From Botryotinia globosa (lineage: Eukaryota > Ascomycota > Leotiomycetes > Helotiales > Sclerotiniaceae): a DNA stretch of 64,000 nucleotides. Both the position numbers and the translations under genes were made by a program. The notes beneath the pieces are model-generated. The model was not told the origin of the DNA. It ran no database searches and was given only the letters and a program-made list of their open reading frames with translations. Below, piece after piece: positions 1 to 9,381 of this stretch (position 1 is its first letter; every line of letters begins with the position of its first letter). The DNA lies in contig RCSZ01000008.1 of the NCBI GenBank assembly GCA_014898425.1, positions 1,499,501-1,563,500 of the forward strand, written 5' to 3'.

Positions 1-958
1 TGAATTTCCAGCCTTCCTTAGCCCCGCCTCGTTTTGCCATTTCCTCTGTGATTTGGTAACCTGCAAATGCCTTTAATCTCTTTGCTGACTCTTCTTCTTG
101 ACCCATAGATATCCATGTATCAGTCACCAACACATCTGCATTTTTAATAGCTTCCTCTGGCGCGGAGACCTCCGTGAGTGTTCCTGGAGTATCTGTTGTA
201 GTTGCGGCAGATTGGATAATCTTGCGCATATATTCGGGGATTTTGTAGCCCTCTGGAGATGAAACAGAAATGTTGATGCCCAATTTCATTGCTCCAATTG
301 CAAGGTCGAAGAGAACATTATTTGAGTCTCCAATCCAGGCAATCTTCATTCCCTCCAAGCCCAAAGTCGGTGTAATTTGTGACGAGCTTCTAGAAGGTTG
401 CGAGGGGAATGCTTCGTGGATTGTAAGGTAATCGGCAATGGTTTGTAAGGGGTGGTATTCGTCAGACAAAGCATTGATGACTGGTACACTCGACCACTTT
501 GCCAGACCAGCAACATCTGAATGAGGTCCCACTCTAGCTACAATACCTGCAGTCATACTCGAAATAACGACCGAGGTATCGTATAACGACTCATTGACAC
601 CCAATTGGATGTCACCGGAACCAAGAAACATAGGGTGTCCGCCCATTGTGGTAACCGCAGATTCGGTAGAGACACGCGTACGAGTGCTGCGTTTAGAGAA
701 GGGCATGGCAATTACCTTACCAGTCAATGAGTTGAGGAGAGATGTAGGAACGGCGCCAGACTTCAGTGCGAGCTTGTGCGAATGTGCGGAGCGAACGAGG
801 GTAGTAAGTTCGGAAGGAGTAAGGTCTGCGATGGAGAGAAGATGACGGGGCGCGAAGGGCGAGGTGAGAGGTGTAGATGCATGGCTGTAGGAACGCAATT
901 GAGCTCTGCTAAAGCTCTGCAGAGCTCGAGATCCAGAGCGCAACGAATTGAGAGTCAT
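1..958 (-). CDS. Ornithine carbamoyltransferase, mitochondrial (C-terminus beyond window)
   Basis: Condenses ornithine with carbamoyl phosphate to citrulline in arginine biosynthesis, in the mitochondrial matrix of fungi. An uninterrupted minus-strand frame runs from the ATG at 958 to the left edge, giving about 319 codons, so the last part of the enzyme is missing only because of the window. Residues 1-30 are rich in Arg/Ser/Leu and free of acidic residues, as expected of a mitochondrial presequence. The carbamoyl-phosphate motif STRTR is at about 91-95. A GDSNNV segment and the SMGQE ornithine-binding motif follow. The HCLP-type C-terminal motif would lie outside. No intron is needed in the visible part. 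Two TGAGTCA sites lie about 190-210 bp upstream. Family identity is certain; the gene name (arg-12/argB/ARG3 in other fungi) depends on species. Confidence 0.95.
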   Translation of the reverse strand, partial: MTLNSLRSGSRALQSFSRAQLRSYSHASTPLTSPFAPRHLLSIADLTPSELTTLVRSAHSHKLALKSGAVPTSLLNSLTGKVIAMPFSKRSTRTRVSTESAVTTMGGHPMFLGSGDIQLGVNESLYDTSVVISSMTAGIVARVGPHSDVAGLAKWSSVPVINALSDEYHPLQTIADYLTIHEAFPSQPSRSSSQITPTLGLEGMKIAWIGDSNNVLFDLAIGAMKLGINISVSSPEGYKIPEYMRKIIQSAATTTDTPGTLTEVSAPEEAIKNADVLVTDTWISMGQEEESAKRLKAFAGYQITEEMAKRGGAKEGWKF

Positions 959-1551
959 TCTGCTGGTGAGTATGGAGATATGTCAATTGAGTAGAAATTG
1001 TTGGGAGATCAATCAGAGCTCAGTGAGAGAGAGAAGGAAGAAGAGAAATGTAAATAAGATGATTTTTATTAGAGTCCTGAGATAATTTATAGTAACCTCA
1101 CCTACAGATCTCCCTTCAAATATGTTATGTATGTGATGTTGATAATGAGTCAGTTCATGAGTCAATTTTATTAATTTGTTTATCTTCTCAACTTTTACTG
1201 AGTTGTGCTGTGCTCAAAGTTTCGAAGCACTTTTTGGGACCCCGCATATCAACGCTAACCACATTTGGTAGCACATCGATATACGAACATGCTGATTGGA
1301 TGGCAAATTATGAACATTTGTACTCTGTACACCTGCATGGCATGATGATTTTGACAAGAAGTACTGGTATATATGTCCCCGGTGAGGATGTTCCACAAAT
1401 ACTTCTGATGAGCTCTCTCCTGAGTGAGACAGGTGAGTTCTGGCCCGTGCATCAATGGGCATCCCAGATAAATGTTGCAAACTTTGATTGCACCCTCTCC
1501 GACTGAAGCATAATATCAACGCCGCCGTCAATCGAGTACACAGCCAGAGTC
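959..1551. other. Intergenic, divergent promoter region
   Basis: 593 bp separate the divergent OTC and 1552 genes. Apart from the TGAGTCA pair I see a purine-rich GAGAGAGAAGGAAG tract just upstream of OTC (a CT-rich leader on its coding strand). Short open frames here on both strands look like chance. Confidence 0.5.
1146..1164. promoter_or_regulatory. Two TGAGTCA motifs, CPC1/Gcn4-type sites
   Basis: Perfect copies of the 7-bp palindrome-like TGAGTCA occur at 1146-1152 and 1158-1164, 12 bp apart, between OTC (start 958, minus) and the gene at 1552 (plus). This is the classical binding sequence of fungal bZIP general-amino-acid-control activators, and OTC is a well-known target class. Occupancy is inference. 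Confidence 0.55.
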
Positions 1552-2016
1552 ATGTCTAGCAGTACACTTTCTTCCAAGAGAGCTTCAAGCTCTAGAAACA
1601 CACCTTCCGCTGAGCAAGAGACAAAGCGCGCCAAGAAGTCGGATGCCCCACCCAAGCAATATGTCTATGTTGTTTTGCATGAAACTTCCTTTGGAGGCGA
1701 TCATACAGCTGTGGAAGGCGTCTTCTCCACCCTTGAAGATGCGACGAACGGGTTGAAGAAAATCGTCAATCGGGAGTATATTCACTTGTATGAAGATGTT
1801 GAAGAAGCGGGCATTGAAGTCACAGAGCGTAATGGTCTGGTGAAGTGGCATAGTAGTGATGCTGGAGAGGGGGAAGAAGTTAGTCTTTATGTGCAGAAGC
1901 ATAGTCTACGAGCACCGGGCTCGATAAGACAGCGAGAATGGGGTGTCGAGTCTGGCGATGAAGACTTGGTGGAAGAGAAACAAGAAGAAGAGGCAGTGGA
2001 AGATATGGAGGAATAA
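1552..2016 (+). CDS. Unknown small acidic protein, paralog of the gene at 3141
   Basis: A 154-residue single-exon frame from a clear ATG. The first 30 residues are Ser/Lys-rich with a basic KRAKK patch. The middle (about 36-115) reads as a compact domain beginning YVYVVLHE, then GVFSTLEDATNGL, then a region ending in SLYVQKHSL. The C-terminus is very acidic (EEKQEEEAVEDMEE). The same landmarks recur in the next gene (YMVLHD, GVYTTLEDANGF, VYIEKQT), so the two share one domain. I do not recognise the family, and no catalytic motif, signal peptide or membrane segment is seen. Coding is supported by the conserved landmarks between the paralogs. Confidence 0.7.
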   Translation: MSSSTLSSKRASSSRNTPSAEQETKRAKKSDAPPKQYVYVVLHETSFGGDHTAVEGVFSTLEDATNGLKKIVNREYIHLYEDVEEAGIEVTERNGLVKWHSSDAGEGEEVSLYVQKHSLRAPGSIRQREWGVESGDEDLVEEKQEEEAVEDMEE

Positions 2017-3140
2017 TTTGACGGCAAAATAATTTGGGCTTTGGCCAGTCAATATCTTCTGCAAGATTTTGGATTCGGCTCACATTTGCATGGCCTCAAT
2101 CACCTGTCTAGAAAAGTTGTCCTTCATTGTTGATTTGTTCGTTCTTGACACAACTAGCCCCTTACTTTGGCAATGGAAAAGTGGGTCTCTCCACGGATGA
2201 ACCCTTTGGCGTTATTGATCTAATTTAATGATCATTGCCATGACACGGTCGATGGACTCAATGAGCTTCGGGTGCATCCGTGTTGTATGAAGGAACGGAG
2301 ACAATAGGTGGCTTTGACTATAATCTATCGAACCGGGACGAGAAATACGAGGGTCAGTGAAGACAACAGTATACAGTTTTATTCCTCATTTTACCATGAA
2401 TTCTCAATATGGATTTGTTCTCGACACTAGCACTAGCTGTGGGTCTCGATTTCAGTAAGCAAAGACTACTTAAGTTGGTTTTGTGTTATGTTTTGTAGTG
2501 TTTGATCTCTTGGAGTGATCGTACGTTAACTAATTCGCATAGAACTGGGCCATGACTACCACTCCTCGGGTTCTGTACAAGCTCACGCCTATCCATACTT
2601 TCTGACGAGTAATTTCTCAGTGAAAATTAGACGAGTGCTCAGCCTACATACACCCTTTTGATCGATCTAGTTCTCCTGGCAAATGTTAATCACAGATGTC
2701 CAATGTATGCATTAATTGTGGTTCTCAGATTGAGCAAGAAATTTAAGAAGCTTCTTCTCGCTACACGTTTCATGGTTCTAGCGAGTGGTTGATAAAGCTG
2801 TGCTAAGACCAGCTTGTTGTCGCTGAGGATTAAGGTATTGAGCGTGGAAATTTGGAGAAGATTTTTTGGAAGGGGTATATTTCACTATGCGGTTGAATTT
2901 ATTCATCAGAATAGCATTTCCAGGACTGAAATGGAGCTAAAACTCAAATTGGAAGGAAAAATGCCTTCCAAATCGAAGGAAATAGCGAGACCATAAGTAA
3001 CAAACCCAAGAAAGGAAGGACCCTAAAGCTATATGATGATATCTCAAACCTGCGACCTTCACGAACAAAATACAACTCATACACAAACATCAACATAATA
3101 CTTCTTTGATACATTCTTGGTTATCGAAATTATTATCACG
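2017..3140. other. Intergenic, no gene seen
   Basis: About 1.1 kb between the two paralogs. No supported open frame, RNA gene or repeat was found. The last 130 bp are A/C-rich and look like a promoter and leader for the gene at 3141. Confidence 0.4.
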
Positions 3141-4001
3141 ATGGATTGGAATTCAGTAAATTTACCACATTTGTATAACACGATCGAGCAATGCCCTAAG
3201 GATGGCGTTCAGATAAACCCATTATATGACGACGCTTATGCAACACAGAGCGGAAATGAGAACTCGCCATCTTTAGACACTGAAGCATCACATAATGAAT
3301 CCCAAGCACCATTATCCGAAAATCGCCCCTCAACTGCAATGACTTCCTACCATGGTCTCCATCGCCCAGCGAGATTAGATTGGCATCGGATAGGTCAGCC
3401 TTTGGTCAGAGATTTTGCCAACGATACATGGTTGAAAACTCGCCGTGTGCTTGCTGCCTGCGATTCCGAGGATGAACTGCAGAATGAAAAGTCCAGATTC
3501 GCACGAGAAATCTCAATGACAACTCCCTCAAAATCTGACGGCATGGCGTACTCAATCTCGGAATCTGAATATCCATCCCCATCTCAAACACCGAGCAACG
3601 TAACTTTCTCCCCTTTCATGTCTCCCCACAAACCACGCCAAGGACAACACGTCTACATGGTCCTTCACGACGCAGTCCCCGTCGCAGCAGAATCTCTCTC
3701 GACAACTAGTATCACCGGAGTATATACCACACTCGAAGACGCAAACGGATTCGTAGAACGGGTTGCAGAGGAGACGTGTAGGGATGTACCAGAAGAACAC
3801 ATGAAGATGGCTATAGAAAATGGAGCGTTTGGCTTTGATATTTTGGATGTGAAAAGGCATGTGTTGCATAGAGTGTATATTGAGAAGCAGACGGTCAGGG
3901 GAGAGTGGAGTGAGAAGACTGAGATTGAGGAGACGGGGGTGATGAGAGATCAGGTAGAGGATATGGGAATTTTCGATAGATTTGCGAAAATGACGTTGTG
4001 A
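3141..4001 (+). CDS. Unknown protein with the same domain as 1552-2016
   Basis: A 286-residue frame if the ATG at 3141 (MDWNSVNLPHL) is used; the frame stays open 24 bp further upstream but without an ATG. The N-terminal 165 residues are polar and probably disordered, with Ser/Pro clusters such as SEYPSPSQTPS. From about 170 the shared domain appears: HVYMVLHD, GVYTTLEDANGFVERV, then HRVYIEKQT near the end. The domain matches the C-terminal two thirds of the protein at 1552. Same strand and 1.1 kb spacing suggest an old tandem duplication with gain or loss of the N-terminal extension. No function can be assigned. Confidence 0.7.
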   Translation: MDWNSVNLPHLYNTIEQCPKDGVQINPLYDDAYATQSGNENSPSLDTEASHNESQAPLSENRPSTAMTSYHGLHRPARLDWHRIGQPLVRDFANDTWLKTRRVLAACDSEDELQNEKSRFAREISMTTPSKSDGMAYSISESEYPSPSQTPSNVTFSPFMSPHKPRQGQHVYMVLHDAVPVAAESLSTTSITGVYTTLEDANGFVERVAEETCRDVPEEHMKMAIENGAFGFDILDVKRHVLHRVYIEKQTVRGEWSEKTEIEETGVMRDQVEDMGIFDRFAKMTL

Positions 4002-5076
4002 ATGTTGCGCTAGGTGACGGTCTAGAGGAGAATTATGCGCTTCGATTCTATGCTCTGATGCACAGTCAGGGGCTCGCAAATTCATGGCTGAGGTTTATAA
4101 TCACAATATACTTTAGATTAGGTATTAGTACGAATGGAAAAGTTATCTTCAAGACTTGAACGATGGGTTTTGATAAAAATATTGCAGCTGGCTCATTTCA
4201 GAATGGTCAGAAGAGGGGAAATTTTTGTCCAAATTAGACTGCTATACTTCGTATATACTGAAGTAAAAGAGGATCGGATGGTCTATGAATATCAGCACCA
4301 ACCTACGAAAAAAACATAGCAAGATACAGCCCAAATTTCTTTTCTAATAGATATCATTTTCTGCATTTGAACATCCTCCGCCTTAAAAAGGTAGCAGTAT
4401 ATCACGTTAATATCGTTAACACAAATACCATCCGTGTAGCAAAAAAGAACTCACAGAACCGAAAATGTACGTATCCATACACCCGATTTCATAACATATG
4501 TTCAAAAGAAAAAGCCATTTTTCAATATCACTTGATCAAAATTCTGAAAATCAAAAACTTCAATTTAATTAATATAATTTTAAATTGGAAAAACTTTATA
4601 TAGAAATATAAATCTCAATTGAGAAAATCAAGAAAATGTATTACAATTAATTTTAATTTAAAAATGATTAAATTAAAAATGATTAAATGAAATTATGATA
4701 TACAATTTTTAAACTTTTGAATTTTCGAAAATTGAATGTGTTTTATTCGTGAATTATTTTCAATTCAATAAATTTTCAATTAAAATTATTTACATCTTAA
4801 TTTTATTAATTAAGATTTATATTTCCATACAAAGTTTTTTCAATTTAGAATTATATTAATTGAATTAAAAACAATTGAATTATTTTTATATAGGAATTAA
4901 CAAAAAGTTGATTAGAGTAAAAAAAGTCATGTTGGTATCACCATGGGGATGGTGAAGACAATATAGTACTATGGTTCACACTGTTGTAATATTGCTTGAG
5001 GTTCTAAAAGCTAAGGCTACGATACGTTCATACTATAGTGCCGAGGCACTAGCGTAAGCTTAGTGCGGTCACATGA
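4002..5076. other. AT-rich gene-free stretch
   Basis: Becomes strongly AT-rich from about 4480 to 4920 and contains the inverted-repeat relic listed separately. Short frames inside are composed of Ile/Asn/Lys codons and are products of base composition. From 4921 to 5076 composition returns to normal with nothing recognisable. Confidence 0.5.
4561..4866. repeat. AT-rich element with 60-bp inverted repeats
   Basis: The arm at 4561-4623 is matched in inverse orientation by 4806-4866, with roughly 80 percent identity by eye. The core shared sequence reads TTAATTAATATAATTNTAAA followed by a TGGAAAAACTTT-like stretch. The 180-bp interior is nearly all A/T with short direct duplications (AAAATGATTAAATT twice near 4661-4690). 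Mismatches between arms are mostly C/T or G/A transitions, as expected of repeat-induced point mutation. It could be a small non-autonomous terminal-inverted-repeat element or one end of a decayed transposon. No transposase remnant is seen. Confidence 0.5.
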
Positions 5077-5692
5077 TCACTGTCCCGACAAGTCACATCT
5101 TGGATATACGTTATGAAATCGAGTATGGATAGCATTCAATACCCACATCCGGATACCCAGGTAACCCTCCCCATTCGAATCTTTCAGAAACCCCAAACCC
5201 GCAATGAAAAACTTACCATCGAAGGTTGATTCACCAAACAGTTGAACAAAAAAGAGAGTAGCAAGAAACACTTGCAATTTCAAATAATACGGGGAATATC
5301 GCAGAGCAGGGAAGATGGTCGGGAAATAAAAGAGAGCCAATCCATCCAATCGTGCTACCTATTAAATAAACTAGCTATCATTCCCTAAATACCACACACA
5401 CATACATACATATTACACATTCACCATCTCTTCCCCAAACCTCCAAACTCACCAGGACTCTCCTTGTAATTCTAGGATGTGCGATATGCAACAAGATGAT
5501 TTTTAGCTCGTGTGATGGGGAGATCCTAGCTACCTTATCTAGCTAGGCTCGCTAGGATAGTATTTGTTGAGATGGGACTCGTGATAGTATCCGGATGAAT
5601 GTGAAGGGGGAGGCTCGGGAGGATAGATATTACAGGGTTTCTTGATTTAGCCTTCTTCCGAATACGGGGTGTGTGTTTGGTGGGTTTGGCAT
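5077..5692 (-). CDS. Candidate small membrane protein (three exons)
   Basis: Proposed exons on the minus strand are 5692-5634, 5525-5453 and 5358-5077, giving 137 residues. The last exon is the best supported: it is entered through a good acceptor (TTTAATAG) and encodes two hydrophobic stretches (LALFYFPTIFPAL and LKLQVFLATLFFVQLF). The exon 2 donor GTGAGT and phase agreement support the join, while exon 1 (MPNPPNTHPVFGRR) is least certain. I do not recognise the product. The frame could also be part of a longer, differently spliced gene or a relic. Confidence 0.4.
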
Positions 5693-6032
5693 TGTGAGAG
5701 GTGTTGGTGTGGAGAGGGATAGAGATAGAGATAGGGATAGGGATTATGGTTGTATTATGCGAAAATGAAAGAAAAGGGGGGTTAGTTCGGGTTGTGCGTT
5801 ATCAGATTAGTGAGGCGATCCCTGATGTAATTTTCGGTTTCTTCTTTACAGTAGCCATCAATGACACACACATTGTTGAGACTTTCGCATAAAGACTTGG
5901 TGTTTATATTATAGGATATGCTTTTAAGCTCCATCATAAAATTCATTATCTTCATATCCAATATCTGGAAATCATAATCAAACATCCACCCCTTACTTCC
6001 ATACAACTCCTGTCCTCTTTTTTACCGAGAAT

Positions 6033-7999
6033 CTAAAAGGCCCAGCCAAGCGTCAACCTATAGATTCGCTCCCACTTGGTCTCCTCGTTACCACCCCGTC
6101 TAGCTGCCTCCTGCGCCAAGTATTCTTGTTCCTGCGCATCGATTCTCGCCTTTCCACTGAAGAGATCCGCTTCCTCAGGCCTCAAGACCTTCGTCTTCAT
6201 TGTGTATTTGTATCCAAAGAACATGATAATGTACAATGGAATACCCAAATATGTAGTGATGAAAGTTGAGTGATCAAAGACGGGTGTGGTGCCCGCTTTG
6301 GCGGTCTTTTTGTAGCAGAATAGTGCGAATCCCTTGAAGAAGGCAATGAGGATACAGAAGACAAGAGCACCGTAGGAACCGTAGATACCGAGAGGTGCTA
6401 CGTATGCTAATTCAGTGTTCTGAATTCCTTGCGCACGACGAGCGCGAACGAAGTAGATGTGAGAGATGAGGATAGAGATCCAGGTGAGGAGACCGAACAT
6501 AGTGACGAGATTGACAAAGTAGCCAAAGACGGTGTAGGAAGCTGTATTAATACCCAGGAATGCGAGGAGACAGAATGCAGTACTAAGTCCAAGAGCATAA
6601 ATGGGAACTCCACGTCTATCGGTTCGTTTGAAGATTTTGAAAGCTTTTCCCTCGGAGGCAAGACCGAACAGTGTGCGGGAGGCAATGTAAAGATCGGAAT
6701 TTGCCGCTGAGAAGACGAAGATGAGGATACAGGCGTTGAAGATGGCGGGGAGGAATTGAATGCCGCTGATCTTAATGGCAACTACGAATGGCGATGCAGA
6801 GGCACTGTTGCTCTTCGTGTTACTGTCGAGAAGGAGTTTGGAATTATATGGGACGAGCATGCCGAGGAAGAAAACAAGCACGACGTAGAAGAGGAGAATT
6901 CGGTAGAAAGTGAGCTTGATAGCTTTTGGAATCACTTTGCGTGGATTGGCAGCTTCTCCTACTGTTACACCAACGAGTTCTGTGCCTAAGAAGGCAAAAA
7001 CGGCAGTAGTGAAGGTAGACCAGACAGCGAGAAATCGACCAGAGTTTCCAGCTATATGATGTTAGCATTGTATTCCAACTATCTGAGTACGTGAGCTGCT
7101 TACTCAGAATGTATTCGTGGAACGCTCCAGGATCGCTCCAGTATTTGAATCCAGTTGCCTGATGATCCGGTCCCCCTCCACACACAAGGACTAAACTCAA
7201 GATAATGAGACCTAGGATCACAACAACTTTGATACTCGACAACCAGAATTCGAATTCTCCAAAGAATTTCACACCAAAATAGTTGATACAGACGATGGCA
7301 ATCAAGAATATAGCAATGAAGACACCGGGATTGACTTTGTCTCTTGGTAACCAATACTGTATAACTAAAGATGCAGCTGTAAGATTATTAGGAGTGACGA
7401 TGATATATTTGAACCAGTAGTTCCTAAAGCTTGTTAGCATATGCTATTTGAGTAACGAGAGACTTCAAAATTACCATCCTAAACAGAATCCTAGAGCGGG
7501 ATCAACAAATCTGGTAGCGTAACCGGTAAATCCACTTGCCAAAGGCAACCACGCAGCCATCTTTCATATTGTCAGCACTGGTTCATTTCAAGAGGCTTTT
7601 CACCAAAAACTTACCTCACCGAGAGCTGCCATGACCAAAAAGCATAATAATCCAACAGTCGAATAGCCTATCAAGAGTGGCGCTGGACCTGCCTGAGCAA
7701 GGGCTTTCCCCCTGTAACATTGTGTCAGCAAGGCCTCGCGCAAGACTCATTATGCAAGGAAGTAATGACAAATTCTTTGAAAAGAAAGCAAATACGTACG
7801 TTCCGATAATTAATCCAGTTCCAATAGCACCACCGATTGCTATCATAGTAATTTGTCGAGACTTCAAACCACGATGAAGATTGTGACTTGGATCATTATC
7901 TTCACCGACATCCTGAATGCCTGCTCGTTCGTGCTCGATGGGATAACTAGATTTCTCTGCACTCGATGGCGAGTAATCTCGTGAAACGTGTGCCGCCAT
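6033..7999 (-). CDS. Amino-acid permease, DIP5-like (AAP/APC family)
   Basis: A plasma-membrane proton-coupled amino-acid transporter of the yeast amino-acid permease family. Five exons on the minus strand: 7999-7800, 7711-7615, 7560-7475, 7423-7104 and 7051-6033, joining to 573 residues. All introns have GT-AG ends and phases agree. The N-terminal tail is about 45 residues. The first membrane segment carries the family signature RQITMIAIGGAIGTGL. About twelve hydrophobic segments follow, with the AAP motif EAANPRKVIPKAIKLTFYRI after segment five. The GGGPDHQATGFKYW loop and the C-terminal PEEADLFSGKARID tail resemble dicarboxylic amino-acid permeases (DIP5 type), so Glu/Asp uptake is a fair guess; exact substrate is inference. 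Confidence 0.88.
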
Positions 8000-9381
8000 C
8001 TTTGGAAGTATCTGTTGAATTCAAAAATCCTTTCGCAAGGAAGACAGACAGATGCCAAAGTCTGGAAAGAAGAGGTGGGGGAAAGGAGGAGAGTAGAAGA
8101 ATGATTTCCAGAATGATCCAAAGGAGAAGTCCATAAATGGGTGGGAGATCTCAACTATCTATATGACAACATCGGATATGCACAAGGAGGCTCCTGGTAG
8201 AATCAACAACGTCTAGACTTACCGTACGATAGAGAGTATTATACAGTCGACCTAAAGCTTTTTAGTACGCACTAGGTATAATAAATGATCATCCTGAATC
8301 CTGATCGATTATTTATTCACTGATAGAACTAAGACAGACAGACAGACCACTTGAGAATTGATAATAAATCATAATAATCAAGATTACGGTCCCGCCAAGT
8401 CCCCTCCAAGATCCCATTCTCAAAGTTCCATAGAAGCAAAGTACTTTGCAAGGATACCGTATGGGGTAAAACCGGGCCGTTTTTAATCTCCTTTTACTCG
8501 TTTTTATTGATATCAACATATCAACGTTGTAGCACGCAACAAGCGTCTGGGCGCCCAGAACTGTTATCATGCAACGCGTGAGCTCAGTGGAACTGCTCCC
8601 ATACCGTGGATGTTAAAATTGGAGCCAAGATGGGTACCAAGAATCTCTTGAGAAGTTGAGAGATAATGGTTCCTAGAATCCTAGGTTATCTTTCCTGTAT
8701 GACCTTGGCAATTGTGGAAGACATGATAAATTGATAAATAGTTGATAAGGCACTTGGCAGCTGAGAGGAAACGGGAGCCGACAACATACTACAGTAGGTA
8801 GGCAACATACTAATACCGGTCGGCATGCAAGGATAAAAAGAGCAACGAGGTGTGAGCTTTTTTTTTCATCTTCTTCTCTCTCTTTCTCTCTCTTCCACTG
8901 GTTCCAATTGTTCAGATGATTGTTGGAAATATGATTGTGGAAGATATGATTGGACATTTTTCGAACTGATAGACCTCGGAAGTTTATTATATTATGTACG
9001 GAGGAGGCCGGGATTTTGATCACAGACTCACTCGCCCAGGCCACCAGGCTGATGTTTAGGTGATTGCGGGGAAATTTATTACGTAACAGATTCGCCCTAG
9101 AATCCAGGGCTCAAGCGGGACGGGGATAGCCATCTTCCTGCGGTACCTGACTGGTTCCCAAGTACATAATTTTTGCTGGGCAACTGATATGTATTCAGTT
9201 AGATGTCCCGTTTAGACTTTCCAAATTGTCAAGTGATTTACAATTTTCAAGTTTCCAAGGTTGATATAAGGATTCAAAACCCGGAAGCCATGCTACACAA
9301 CTTACAAGTACCAACTAATACGTAACTCTGGGGTAATTAGCTTTCGTTTTGATTCGATTTCTTTTTAAATCTACAATCCCA
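8000..9381. other. Intergenic, promoter of the permease and downstream flank of aconitase
   Basis: About 1.4 kb. It contains a (GACA)n run near 8332-8346 and a CT-rich tract at 8868-8896. Open frames on the minus strand (8313-8570, 8673-9044) lack any recognisable domain and are probably chance. No RNA gene seen. Confidence 0.4.

Noticed and set aside
4480..4920. AT-rich tract as centromeric or origin DNA
   Set aside because: Only about 400 bp and explained better by the inverted-repeat relic.
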